Shown here: positions 1-12,975 of the stretch, one piece after another | How the letters are laid out: each line of letters begins with the position of its first letter | How positions within the stretch are numbered: position 1 is the stretch's first letter | Assembly (NCBI GenBank): GCA_021234155.1 | Contig: JAJEKV010000507.1 | Location: 1 to 64,000, forward strand | Origin: Isoetes taiwanensis | Lineage: Eukaryota > Streptophyta > Lycopodiopsida > Isoetales > Isoetaceae | Reading direction: 5' to 3' | DNA length: 64,000 bases | Position numbers and translations under genes: made by a program | Notes under the pieces: model-generated | Seen by the model: only the letters and a program-made list of their open reading frames with translations | The model's database searches: none | Told to the model about the DNA's origin: nothing

Positions 1-3000
1 TTGATCTCTATCTTTATTCTATTAGAGAACCACTACAATTTGATCTTTACTTCACAAGATGGTTTTCATCTTGGGGTCGTGTGCATGTTTCGGCGGGTCA
101 CATTTGGCGATGCACTTTAAAATCCCTGTAAATCATTTGATTTATGCCCGGGTGATTTGCTACTTAGGAATCATTTGACTAAACGCAGTGGTCCGAAATT
201 AGAATTTGCCCATGCCTGCTTACATTTAAGGCCACCAAAATATGCAAAATTATAGTGCAGTTTTCGGGAATTCTTAGAAACTTCTATGAAAAATGGCTTG
301 AAAAAATGCCGGGAATATTTTTGGTTATATTTTGGTTATCGGAATTTTTTTAGAATGGTTTGATTTTTTAGGGTCGAAACCCCCAATTTCGAAGCCTGAC
401 TACATGGCGAAGAAAAATCTTTTCGGAGGAAATCCATGATCCGGAAAGTATTCATGAGTGCAATATGATTATTGAATCTGTGCATGACCTTTCTTTTTCT
501 GCTGCTTTTAATCCTTCATGCACATTAATTTGTGATTGCTTTTTGTGCTTCATTATCAAGATTTTGACGCAGAGTTACTTGTGCTTGTGCGCATTGTGCC
601 TGTAGCTTGATCTTGATAGAATCGATTTCTGTTGTGGGACAGATTCCTTTGATAAGTAAAAGTTAACAATCATTGCTGGTGGACAGAGAGAGACTCGAGT
701 TAAAAAGTGAAATTGTTTTGGATTTGTTGTAGAGGTGCTTATTTAGTTAGTTTTGTCATCTTGATATTAGCAATCATTATTTTTCTATGCGTCTGATTCC
801 TTGGTATAAAATGAATAGCAATCAGATGTATGTGAATATGGATTATGAGTCAGAGTTTGGCAGAGGATCATGTTCAAGGCTCAATAAAGTGGGAAGCTCT
901 CTGGCTAAGATTATGATCGAAATTGTGGGATTGTGATTTTTGCCCAGGCTTTTTCCAATCAATCAATCGGCTCCTGCAATCTGACTGTTCAGATGCCGGC
1001 AGCAAGACTCCTGCAGATCTGCCTCCCCGATCTGGCTTTTCAATTCAATCTGCATCTATATTCTCTATTCTGCTTTTTATCTTTTCCTTATATACTTGGC
1101 CGCACCTGGCTTTTCACCCTTCTATTCCACATGTGTCAATAGATCAACAAATTTCATGTCTGTTCGTTCCATAGCAGCCATAGGGCCAGAGATTCCGTCT
1201 ATCTCCTCCTACTTTTCTACAGAGATGCTCTACTTTTCTACAGAGATCTGTTTCAAAATTTGCTCCATCAAATGCTCTTTTCTCCTTTCTGTTTTCTGTC
1301 CCAATTCGGCTCAAGATACAGCTCAATTTTATATCTTAGTTTGATTATTAATTTGGCTTAAATGCTCTCTAAGGCTTTTTTAACATTTGTATGGTGCATT
1401 TTTGTATTATGCATTCTCCATGCAGAAATTGCACTTCTATACATTTTGTTTTTTCACTGAGCTGTTAGGTTTTTTATCCATATTTGGTTTTGCTTTGCCA
1501 GTCATGGCTTTTATGATTTTCAATGAGATTCGACATTTGTTCGGCTATATGTTGCCATTATTTATTTGCTGGCTAGTCTTCATGTCAATGGTTTTAGGTT
1601 TGACGAGCCCATTGGGATGGGGTATGTAGTTTTTCAAAAGCTTCACATATTATTAGGCATGATAGTTGTCATCCACTTGAAAGATCTAACGAGTTCATAA
1701 GATTTGTAGAAGGGCATTATGACATTGAATTTTGGATCTTCATGTGTGCTTCTTGATTTTCTCATCCATATTTTCTCGAGCACTTTCATCCTCCAATTTT
1801 TTATATTCCCTTTGTTAACCATGTCTTATGATGAAATTAATGGAAACATTTTTGGCATTGTATGGTGGCTACTGTATCTGCCTAGATACATGCATCTTTT
1901 CTTTACATTTAATGATTTTTATTCTATTGGAATTGGCTCTTTATCCTGAATTTTTAAATTGACTATTCTAGCTTTATACAGAGATATGTCATATCCTACA
2001 TGTTTCTTGTTTTTCTAAATTTCTTTTAGTTGAGTGTTCGATTGATGAACTTGCCCCTGAGTTTCTAGATTGGGAAATGCCATTACCCATTTTTTGGACC
2101 ATTGTTTCAGGGGTTTTGTCTTGGGTTTTTTGGTTAGGTTCCGAGCTTAATTATTTTTTGCCCTTGTTCTTGGGGATTGGAATTTGTATTTGCATTTGAT
2201 CTCATGCTCAGACAACATCATTCAATTTTGCTTATTGGAACCCTTTCTATACTATCATATACGTGCTCATTTACAAATATTTGTTTGAATTTACTTCCCT
2301 TACGTTTGTTCTCTATATGTTAAACCCTACGTTTTTCAACCTATTGAACTCATGCATCAAGATTGTTATTTTGATTTCTTACGGTATTTTTGTTTTCCAA
2401 GCGCATCTTTATTTTTCTTTATGTATAGCTTGTGTTGTTTATTTTTCTTTGTTTGCTTCTTTAATGCATTCTGTGCGCATTTCATGGTTTTCCTGGAATG
2501 GAGCAGAGTTCATTATGTCATTCGGGTAATTTGTCCTTAATGTTCTTTTCATAGTTAATGGGATTTTGATGCTATTGACATGGGTTGTAAGTTGCAACTT
2601 TGAGCTATTGTTTTCTCGTTGGAACATGACCTTGATCAAAGTTCTTTAATTCATGACTATCTCCCTCTATGAAGTTGATCTTGACCTTATATAGGACATT
2701 TACTTATTTTTTCTAATTTCTATATTGGCATGAGGTTCATTGAGAACTCAAGGCCCCGATTTCTACGTACTTATCATCATCCTCGATCCTTCTTTGGCCG
2801 GCCCTCTTTTTTGCACCTCTCCCTCCTTTCTTCGCCTCTCGTGGTGGAAGCATTGTCTCCTCTCTATCGGCTTGGATCCGTCACAATACGGTACATATTC
2901 TCGCTTCGCCGCGGTGGAGCCTCAGGTACCAAAGCTGCGGCGGAGGGTCCCACATGATGTTGCTCGTGCCCACGGCCGCGGGCTTCCTCTTCCCTCACTC

Positions 3001-4490
3001 TTGCTTACGTGATTTGGCGACTCGACTCAACACTTGGATGTTTCTCAATGGCTTGGCTTATAGCTAAGGAAGTTCTCCGTAGTCGCCCTTTTTTTTTTTA
3101 TGCGTTTTGGCGAGTCCCTTTACGTAATAGAATTGATCTCGAGCCCCCTGATCGCCATTTTGGGCGTGGGCGAGCCATTATATAAGTACACTCCATATTC
3201 GAGGCCGGTTATCGGCGTCTTCTCACAGCCGCACTTGTCTCATTGCCCATTGCTTCCCTCCCTTCCTGCCCTATATTTGCTTGGGCACTTGTTTATTGTA
3301 ATTCACATATGTTTCTTGTTCATGCATACCTTATTGTTGTCCCACCCCCCGTGTATTGCTATAATCATGTTTTTACACCGCATGGTGTCGCCTTGTTCTC
3401 CACCTGTGGGTGATGCTTTTTGTTTCCACCCTGCGGGTGACGCAAATTTCTTTTTTATCACGTTCTTTCTTCCACCCGCTGGGTGATGCTTTTTCTTTCC
3501 ACCTTTGGATGATGCGCCATGTATCGTTGATTTCTCCTCGTTACTAATCACCACATCAGTTTTTGGGTGCGTGTTGTTGTGTAGCTTGCCCAAGGCGCAC
3601 GCATGTTCTTATTCTCCTTAATTGCTAATGGGTGCCTTCTATGTGTTCCATTTCTTTTGCTGGTATTATGCCTCGCAGGCTCACTCCCTCTTGCGTTACG
3701 CCCATCTCGCCCCCTACTTGCCCCGATTCTCCGGGCAACCATCCAAGGTTGTTGGCGACCATTTCTCATTAGGGTTTTCCTCGAAAACCGAAAGGGGGTT
3801 TTTTCATCCCCGATGAGAAGTTGTCGCTTTCACTACCCTTCTATATTGCCTATGCACACATTCTTCCTTATGGGGTATTTCGACATTGTTCCTAAGGTCA
3901 GCTCCCCATCTATATTATTCAAACATTGTATACTGCTGCTGTGATGAATGACACGCCTATCTATCTATGTCCAGTTTTTGTGTTCCTTGCGAGTCCCTTA
4001 CCAGAATTTGTTATTTATTCTTCCAACATGTTATCTTTGTCTCTAGCCTACAATCGACAATTAGTTGATTTTAGATTGTATGTTATAAAGGGCTGGAAAA
4101 CGGTATTCCTGACTTCACTAAGAGGGCCGATTCTTGCAGCTCAGTTCTTTGCTACAAAAGATTGCAACTTCAATGTAAAAATCTCACTTCCAAAAGAATA
4201 CAAGAATAATATGTTCTAACTACCGAAACTATTATTCTCTCATTTCATCTCTAGCCTGGAACCACCAAAACGCCCAATCGCACAACATGCTTGTATAGTT
4301 ATAACTCGGTGCCTACCAAATATGAAGTGCACCAATATGTATGAATTAACAAGCATGTTACTAACGTTCATCAAGGGCATTTATTGTTAGATCGTATGTC
4401 TTACTAGGTCATATGTGGTATGGGGTAGAGAAGAACAAGAACAACAACAAACAATTTCAAGCATCTTTTGTGCTATAAGAATATTTCTAA
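1..4490. other. non-coding stretch, T-rich on + strand
   Basis: No protein family is recognisable on either strand. The + strand from about 900 to 2,700 is T-rich and its open frames are short and hydrophobic only because of that composition. From about 2,730 to 3,800 the DNA is more GC-rich and holds no convincing coding signal. At 3,399-3,520 a short motif resembling CCACCTGTGGGTGATGC recurs four times (about 3,399, 3,427, 3,472 and 3,499) with changes. The block could be intron, UTR or old transposon sequence. Confidence 0.5.
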
Positions 4491-4497
4491 AGCATGT

Positions 4498-4680
4498 AAA
4501 TTTCTTTGAAAAGGTAATCATAGCATTAGACTTGGCTATTTACTTAGATAATTCAATTCAATTCAACATATACAAAGACACCATACCATCAAATTTCTTT
4601 GAAAAGGTAATCATAGCATTAGACTTGGCTTTTTTACTTAGATAATTCAATTCAATTCAACATATACAAAGACACCATAG
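4498..4680. repeat. 93-bp tandem duplication
   Basis: Two adjacent copies start at 4,498 and 4,591, each beginning AAATTTCTTTGAAAAGG and ending near ACAAAGACACCATA. They differ mainly by a few extra T residues in the second copy. The near identity points to a recent local duplication. No gene is involved. Confidence 0.85.
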
Positions 4681-4926
4681 TACCATCTATCCTTTGACAC
4701 AATACCATCTATTCAATGACACACATCCACACATCCCAACTCTTCGCATTCAGAAGTTTTTAATTGTCACAACAACACTAGGCTGCACTTCCCACAAATT
4801 GACACTAAGTCGGACTTAGCATAATATGAGTTCCTAAAGAGGCCGCCACAATAAATTTGTTCTATTATTCCCATTTATTTATTCCTGTGCTGTGTTTTCT
4901 TCACCTGCAGCATATATCAAGAATAT

Positions 4927-6879
4927 GTGTCTGCAGAGCGTGTCCAATTTGAAATAATCATCTGTCTGTGCATGCATCAAGGAGGAAAATGGCGGATCGA
5001 TTCTTATCGTTGCAAAAAATGGTTAATATTTGAGCCGAAATGCTTAAAAGCCTCTAATGGATGTACAAAGGCACATTACACGAAGGAAAGGCCTAATCTT
5101 GCTAACAAGAAGCTTTCTCATGGCAACAATGGCCCTTCAACTGGCAATTTTGGTGGAGTCACAATCTATGAGAAATTATATGAAAATGGGATGAGACCAG
5201 ATGTTCCCATATTCGTTGCTGCATTAAAAACATGCAGCATTTACAGGAACCTCCAGGTTGGGACTATAATTCATGCTGATGTGATTGTTAGTGGCTATGG
5301 CACAAGCATATTCGTAGCTAACACCCTGGTAGATATGTATGCCAAATGTGGTAGTATGGTGCATGCTTGTTGGTTTTGACAGGATGCTACACCAGGACGT
5401 TGTATCATGGAATGCAATGATTTTGGCTACATAGAGAGTGGTGAGTGTGAGTTGGTTTTTCAATTATTTGTTTGTATGCAAGAGAAAGGTTTCATCCCAG
5501 ATGATCGAACTTATGTTGCTGCACTTAAGGCAATTGCAAGCTATGTAACAAAAGAAGGCAAGCAATTGCTAGATAAATCTCTTAAAAGAGAATGCCTCCA
5601 GAAAGGCATGACTATCCACACTCAACTTGCAAAGAGTGGGTATGAGGTTGATATTTTTGTGTCAAATGCTCTTATCGATATGTATGCAAAATGTGGAAGT
5701 ATGTTCCATGCTTATGAAATCTTTGACAAGATGTGCCATCATGACATGGTGTCATGGAATGCCATCATACATGGGTATGCAGAGAATGAAGAGGGTGGAG
5801 TGGCGCTAGAACTGTTTGCGAAGATGCAAGATAAAGGCTTTGTGCCTGATGCTCGAAGTTATGTTGCTGCACTGAAGGCATGCGCTAGCTGTGCAGAAAA
5901 GGAAGTGGGCAAACAAATTGATGGAAGATTTGTGAAAACGGAGTCTCTAGAGAATGGCATCTCTATTTGCTCACAGCTTGCAAAGAAGAGGCATGAGTTG
6001 AATAATTTTGTAGCAGGCACTTTGGTAGATATGTATGCCAAATGTGGGAGTATGTTACATTCTCGCTGGGCGTTTGACAGGATGGAACATCCCAATATGG
6101 CATCCTGGAATGCTTTGTTATTTGGTTATGCAGAGAGTGGGGAAAGTGGCCTGTTTCTGGAATTATATACCTACATACTAGCACAAGGTTTCATGCCGGA
6201 TGCTCAAACATATGTTGCTGCACTAAAAGCTTGTGGTTGTGTGGGTGCCTTGGAAATTGGAAAAAGAATTCATCTTCAAATTTGTAATGCTGGACTTGAG
6301 AGACATGCAGTAGTAGCAACCTGTCTGATTGGTTTTTATGGTAAATGTGGGAGCATGATTGATGCTCAGCATGTTTTTGATTCCACGCATGTACGTGGCC
6401 TGGTGGCATGGAACACACTCTTAGCAGGATATGCCCAGCAAGGAGATGCGAAAGATGTCTTCAATGTCTTTGAGAAGATGCAGCAGGAGTGTTCTCAAGC
6501 AAACTATATCACATTTCTTTCTATTCTTACAGCCTGCAGTCATGCTGGCCTTGTTGACAATGGAAAGGAATATTTTAGGATTATGTGCTTGCACTATAAG
6601 ATCACTCCTAGTCTTCAACATTATGTTTGTATAATCGATCTCCTTGGTCGGGCCAACCAACTGGATGATGCAGTGGCAGTCTTGAAAAACATGCCTTTTG
6701 AGCCTAGTTTGACAGTATGGAAGACAGTGCTGAGTGCTTGTCGGAAGTGGATGAATGTGGTAGTTGGAAGGCTTGCCTTTGAATCTATACTTCAATTTAG
6801 CGATGAAGACGCGTCAACTTACATATTGATGGAAAATATTTATGCGGGGTCTGGCATGCTGCAAGCATTGAGACCTTGA
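4927..6879 (+). pseudogene. PLS-class pentatricopeptide repeat (PPR) protein, frameshifted, no DYW domain
   Basis: PPR proteins bind organellar RNA, one helix pair per base, for editing, splicing or stability. Repeats are plain: MYAKCGSM recurs at about 5,335, 5,683 and 6,031 (FYGKCGSM at 6,337), each followed by a WNA- or WNT-type motif and then a D-x-x-x-Y-V-A-A-L-K-A-C motif. The last 150 residues form an E-like tail (ACSHAGLVDNG, IIDLLGRANQLDDA, NMPFEP). Two frame changes break it: a stop at 5,377 inside a V-F-D-R-M motif, needing about 2 extra bases, and a 1-base change near 5,421-5,425 in W-N-A-M-I-x-G-Y. Together they restore the frame, so sequence error is as likely as decay. After 6,879 the reading dissolves and no E+ or DYW domain follows. 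The start is unsure: there is no good ATG, and a possible acceptor lies at 4,910-4,915. Family sure, functional status not. Confidence 0.85.
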
Positions 6880-8627
6880 GGAGGAGCACAAGAGGCCAAT
6901 ATAAGTTGGAGTAGCAGCTTTTGTGGTAGCTACCTAAAGTGAAGCACGGTGCCAAGGGTACTGTGCCCTTGGTTTGGAAAGGTTTTATAAAATAGCAATG
7001 GTGATGAAAAGGTTGTTTATGGGGGGCAGTGAGAAGTTGGCTGATGCCTTGGTTCTACTAAACAACACTGAAACATGCCTATTTTGATGATTAAACAACT
7101 GCTTTCACCTAAACAAATTCAACACATTCAAGAACAAATCATTCTTGATGAGCCTAGTGTCATATCAACAAAAGCTAGATAGCATGACTATTGTACACTT
7201 TGCTTGTTGCAATGCACTACCAGTTCTTTCAGCCTTCAAAAGGTAAGCATTTCCTTGAGTATCTAGCAATACTATGTGAGTGTAACTAAGGTTTATATAT
7301 TCATTTCAGAATGAGAAAAAGTGGACTTGTTTTTGCTATGCCTTTTTCGTCAGATTCAGCTTGGTTATCCACGGTTCTGGTGACGAAATTTAGTACATCT
7401 GAGTGGGGGTGCAGATAGTTCTAAGATGGAACAGTTTGCTGCTATCTGGTGCAACGAAGACAGCCCTGGATGAGTGATAAAAAAGCAACATTTCAAGAAC
7501 CAGGTTGACAATGCCACAGTGACATATTTGAGAGAAGTTCACACAGGCTTGATTTCTCACATGAATACCAAGGGTTCATGCCCCAGTTGGTCGAAGAAAT
7601 GCAAACTGACCTGGAATACCAACTTTACATTATGTTTCATGTTCCAACAAGAAATCTAATATATCTCTTCCATGAGGTAGAGGAAGAGATTGCCTACACA
7701 AATTTTAAGTGGTGTGGAATGTTTTCCTTGTTGCTTTTGTTACGGATGTCCATGTGATATAATCTGAAGAAGCCGATCTTTACCTTGGAGCATTAGAAAG
7801 GAGATCCACCCACGTAATAAAGATACAACATTCAAAAGAAAACAAGTCAAAAGAAACGTAGCATTCAAATTGAAGACTTGTTTGGTTATAGTAGTAATTA
7901 AAAAACATTTTAAATGACAGGAAAAAAGAAAGCTTCTCTCTATAACTGTCTTTACCTTTCTTCACCTGTTTCTTTTTATGAGGTTCCTTGAGGGCAAAAA
8001 TTTCTGGACCCCATGCTCATTCAATAAGCAAAGGGTCCACTAGTTTCCAATATGGACAGAAACGACAAAGTTAATGTGCCAAGTGGGCTACAGAAGCAAC
8101 TTCACTACGTCAAGTGGCTTTGATTGGTAGGAAGGCGGTCTCTAGAAAGCAACCTGGCAAATTGATTGGTCAAGTGGTTTTGATTGGGAAGAAGAAAGCC
8201 ATTTGAAACACCTGAATGAATGGATGATCTTGGTACATTGAAAAAGCACCACCTATTAAAGGGATTACAAGATTAAGAATATTTACTTTTCACAAAACAA
8301 GGATCGTATACAAAGTTGAGGCAATGATTCCCTTTTATTGAATATGACACAAGTGACACATCATGCATGATTGTCATTTGGACTCGTTCATCTTCATGCA
8401 TGGAAATTCTGCTCTCTGAAAGAGCAAAGAAATAACACTTCCTCAGTAAATTTTCCAGGCCCTTGTGAAGGTATTTTTAACACACTCTTTAGATCAACAA
8501 TGGCTGGAGTAGATATATCCCTGCTGCTGGATTGTAAATAAGCTGACAATACTGAAGAACCATTTGGATCTCAACAAATGTGCCAGTTCTTTTTACACAG
8601 GGTGTCCTGACCTTTGAAGAGGCATGC
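6880..8627. other. intergenic, no gene seen
   Basis: This stretch separates the convergent PPR and glucanase loci. Frames are short and resemble no family. At about 8,120-8,200 a motif close to CAAGTGGCTTTGATTGG occurs twice. Transcript 3' ends of both neighbours probably lie here, but no poly(A) signal could be assigned with confidence. Confidence 0.5.
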
Positions 8628-10700
8628 TTACAGAAGAGCCATGAGGGCCAAAATGAATGCAACGAAGATTTTAAACGGACTATATAATTGGCCACTCTCT
8701 GCTCCATCCGTCGATAAGATACTGCAGAATTAACACAAGGGTTGTTAAATTTAGTTCTATGCTCCCTTTAAAATTTTAATTTTCTGCGTACCTTCCCTTG
8801 TAGATGCAATTATCATAACCTGTGGAATCCAAAAACAAATGAGCTTAAAAATGATTTAGGCACAAGGGAAATCAAGGAAGTTCCTTTTCTTTTGTTTTAG
8901 AACAACAGATACTTAAGCTTAGAAATGTGAAATTCATGACTTACTAGGATCTTGAATAGTCTGCATAGCAGCACCTTTAAAAGTGCAGGAACTTGGATCC
9001 TGGCCATTTTGTTGGTAGTAGGCATTAAAAGCATAGGATGCATGAGAAGTAACTGTGTCTGGCTGATAACATCGCCCGCCTGGTTGTATGGGACTACAAT
9101 CCACAAGACCAACTGAACAAACCCAATCTAGATTTCTCTGTAAAGTGGCAAATGTCACTCCTGGTGCAGCAACACAGAAGGTTCTATTTATTTGAATGAT
9201 CTCTGCACTGCCATGTCCACCCCCAAAAGTTATGTTATAAAAGGGACTTCCATCTGTATTGAACAGGCCCCAGTTGCGGTTCGATGTTGGCCCCGGCCTC
9301 ATGTCCTCATTGAAAAGTTCAAAAATATATGTATCTATCAATTGGCCAGGCTTCAAAGGTGTTCCTGAATTGTTTAACAGATTATAAACTAGATTTTCAG
9401 TATAAGTAGCTGCATTTTCCCAGTTTACTATATCAGTCTCTCCAGGGTCCCCCATGGAAGGCCAACCTGTTTCACTCACGACGACATTGATATCATTGTA
9501 CCCCAGTGCAGCCATGGCATAATATATAGCATCAATCTGTGCAACGAACAGATTATCATAGTGGAATCCTGATCCTGAATCAGTTAACCCTTTGTTGCGA
9601 CGAAACAGCGCATAATCAATGGATAAGTAACTAATATCATTTCTGTAAGCATAGTAAGGGTATGCATTGATCATAAAAGGAGAGCATGATTTATGGAGGA
9701 AGTCTAGCAATGGCTTAAAGACAGATTTGATATAAGCTGGATCAAAACATCCTGCAGATGGGGGATAAGATGTATGCAAGACCCCCATGGCATGTGGAGA
9801 AGAAACTTTGATCTGTCTAGTTATTTTTGATTTGCATAATGCATAGTAAAGGTTCTTCATGGCTGGAAGAAGAAGTGTTGCATATGTAGGGGTACTGGTA
9901 ATCACCTCAGACCCTACAGCAATTGCCACAATATTTGCTCCTGGCACAAATGGTATGATGTAGGTATCAACCCAACTCTTTGCATTGTCCAGGTTTTCAG
10001 AAAGATATGGAATGTCTGAATTGGGAATCCCAACTATAATCTGGATCTGTGTATTTGTGAATGCTTTTTTAGAACGTCTATGTCTGGATTAAACAGCCTG
10101 ACCTTTGTAAATCGTCTCGGCCTGGAGTAATTGAGCTACTTTATATGGCGAAGGCAAATTGTCTGCATCTCTTCCATAACAGACTCCAATAGAGCTTGCT
10201 CCTGCATTTAAAGACATCGCCCAAGCATTTGCTTCAGAAATGACAGAGTTTAACTCAAACAACATTGATTCATATATCCTACATTCAATTAAGCTGGTGT
10301 TTTTCACATACTTCTTTCTTAGCTCAATTCTTACGACGTAATTGTTTATCTGTTGTGGATATTTCAAGCATTTCGTTTCCTAATGCAAGAAACAGTGCAA
10401 AATTTGCTGCGCTGCATGATTCCGAGTTAAAGTAGGTTAATTATGATCCTAGATCCGTTTCTTCTTATCTTATATTCAGCATTTTAACGATTATCGTTTA
10501 CTGCTTAATTCCAAAAACATCCAGATCTGAGAAGCTTCAGATCTGACATTTCAATTGTGAATACAAACGGAACAAAACGACTCTGCTAATCCTCACTTTC
10601 GCAACCCTGTTCTTTGTAACGGACCCAGAATTTTACCTGCATAGCTAGCAAGCATAAGAAGTCCAATCGCCCATCTTAAAACGCAGATCGTCATAGCCAT
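8628..10700 (-). CDS. GPI-anchored glucan endo-1,3-beta-glucosidase, GH17 plus X8/CBM43
   Basis: It hydrolyses 1,3-beta-glucan (callose) at the outer plasma membrane or wall. I place four exons: 10,637-10,700, 8,945-10,201, 8,792-8,819 (28 nt) and 8,628-8,721, about 480 residues. Exon 1 encodes a signal peptide (MAMTICVLRWAIGLLMLA). Exon 2 begins GASSIGVCYGRDADNLPSPY, the GH17 start, and carries the acid Glu in AVGSEV (about residue 120; usual motif GNE, so Asn is replaced by Ser), the nucleophile Glu in VVVSETGWPS (about 265), and X8 from about 363 with five cysteines. The microexon supplies the sixth (YDNCIYKG). Exon 4 ends in a hydrophobic tail (FKIFVAFILALMALL) after a Ser/Gly/Ala stretch, as in a GPI signal. 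Two compensating indels, at 10,104-10,106 and 10,065-10,070, put 10,071-10,103 out of frame. Both are in homopolymers, so sequence error is likely. Retaining intron 2 or 3 would give an unanchored protein. Confidence 0.9.
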
Positions 10701-12530
10701 ATCTGCTACTTGGAGATTGTACTCTCATTTCCACACTCCAGTGAATCATATGGAATTCTGGCAGCCTTTGTTTGTTCTCCATCCCAAAAGCTTGAACTCA
10801 AACAGAAAAATACTACTAAGAACGGAAACATCAATGTGGGTCCTGTAGAACATTAAAGTCTCCTGCATATCCCGCAACAAGAGATGGAAAATTAGCGTCT
10901 AGAAATCCTTAATCCCCTGCAAAAGGCAGGCAGCTTAATAACGTTTGCAGAGATGGCTACTTTGGGATATGCAGGAAAAGAAAATGAGGCAGTAGATAAG
11001 ACAGAGAAACCCACGAATCTATTCTAGTTTGTGCTTGGCTATGGAGAAACAGAGTAGCTAATGGAACAAGAAATGGGTTGGATTCCAATTGGAAGCCTGC
11101 TGGCAATCAGGACAAGGAAAGCTCTGTCGGATTATTTTCCCCTTTCTTGCGTGCTTTCTTTCTGCACTTCCGTCTGCCTCAAGCCAGGCTAATCAGCGGC
11201 CAGTATACATTCCACTTTGTCGGAAAGAGAAGAATGTAGGAAGTGGGTCTTCTTTAATCCCTTTTAACTCTGTTTTTGACTTGTTACTCCACTCCTACCT
11301 ACCTTCTGTCCCATTTCCCTCAGATCTGACTACAATTCAATGCATTGTTCTGCTAATGTCCTCTTGATTAGCAGTTTTATCCACGAATCTGCCGTTCGAT
11401 GCTCTTTTCTTCCAATTTGCTCGAATTTTCTAGTACAATGTATCAGTTAAGCGTTACTTTCAAATCAGACTGTTTCCTTAAATCAGATTAACAAACGGCA
11501 TTCGGTTTTTCTAAAATTTTCAGACAGAATCGTGGGCACTTTTCTGAATTTTCAGGCTGAATCGTGCGTAGTTAAGCAAGACAGAAGCTTAATTTGGGCT
11601 GTTTTGGGGCAAAAACAATGTGGGAAAATTAGTTGGGCTGTTGGGGTGGTACATAATGGGATTGATTATAAAATAAAAATGCATGCACATGAATCATGAT
11701 CAGAAGCAGAACGAACTTTCTGGTCAGTCAAGCACACCAAATTGTAGTTAATGAAGGAGTTGGGATCTTTCCATTCCCTTTTCCCATATTTTTTTCCTCC
11801 ATATCTGCCCTTAGAGTTCTGGTGGGGACTTTTTTTTTTGGCCTTTTTTTTTAGTGTGTGGTCCACTTCCATGGCTTTTTTAGCTCCTGCTTTGTTGTTT
11901 GTTGTTTGTTATTATTCTATGGTCCAAGGTCACTTAGGTGGGCTTTGTCTAAGATACCAACCACCACCCAACATGTTTCTAGCTTAGACCACTCTGTCTT
12001 TTGCACACAATATACAAATGATGTATATGCTACACCATACTCCGTGCAGTAGCGGCATGTTGCTTGCAACTGAGAGGAACTTGCCAGCACCTCGATCCTC
12101 TAACTTGTTTGACACCTTCAAAATGTGGTCCCCCACCTTCCATGCTTCCATGATTCAAGTTTTCAAACAAAATCTTATTAATGTTGAAATTGACGTTATA
12201 CTAACAAATGTCGGCGATGCTACATGATGTAACAAAGGTCGGCAAAGCATCACCTAAGCCGAGCTATATATTTCGTCTTCGTTTTCATTCACGTGTTCTC
12301 TAGCTATGCTAACCATGTGGCCAACCTAAAATGATCACTGATCTTTCGTCTTTATGGGTGATCCTCCATTTATTGCGAATATAATAAGAGGTACTAAGAA
12401 GACAATTCACAAATCAACACCCTCATTCCATTGACAATACATTATCTATGTTCTCTTTGAAATAGTACTCCAAATTTCTCAATTAAAGCTGAAAATTGCA
12501 TTTAGAATGAAAATTAACACAATATCCAAA
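10701..12530. other. upstream region of the glucanase gene, no gene seen
   Basis: This would hold the promoter and 5' UTR of the minus-strand glucanase. No TATA box or other element could be assigned with confidence. Frames here are short and unlike any protein family. From 11,800 to 11,900 there are T-homopolymer runs. Confidence 0.45.
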
Positions 12531-12539
12531 GGTAAGGTT

Positions 12540-12720
12540 ATCGGTCTGGCCAAGGCCGACAACCAAAAATGTGTGATCGAGGATGTACAACCAAGGCCAC
12601 GCATTTTTTGTTATCGGTCGAGGCGAAGACTGATAACCACCTTATCAGTCTTATATGGGTGGAATAGTACTGATAATTAATTATCAGCCTGCCCCAATAG
12701 TGATAACCAAAAAACAAAGA
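12540..12720. repeat. cluster of TTATCGGTC/TTATCAGTC/GATAACC motifs
   Basis: A short word related to GGTTATCGGTC occurs in both orientations at least six times, starting at about 12,538, 12,600, 12,634, 12,643, 12,680 and 12,704. Dense, two-orientation short motifs are typical of subterminal repeats of CACTA-type DNA transposons, but no CACTA terminus or transposase is visible, so the element type is a guess. Confidence 0.4.
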
Positions 12721-12975
12721 CTCACTTTACACTAAAGAGTCTGATAAGATGCAATAGTTAAGTTCCACTTTAACACCCTGTCTAATTAATATCTTGCAAA
12801 GTGGAGTCGGACCCAATTTTCTGATGGTTTGGAGTACAATTTTTTGGACTTTGCTAATTTAGGTTTTTTTATGCCAGAAATCCTATGGTATATGATATTA
12901 TAGTATGTGGTATCTTTGTACTCAGAGTATTCTAAATTTATGGTTTTTTGCATGGCAACTGGTTTTTATGCAATG

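Noticed and set aside
923-1629. Hydrophobic small ORFs near the left end
   Set aside because: T-rich composition gives Phe/Leu/Ser-rich frames in several registers; there is no start context, family match or intron pattern.
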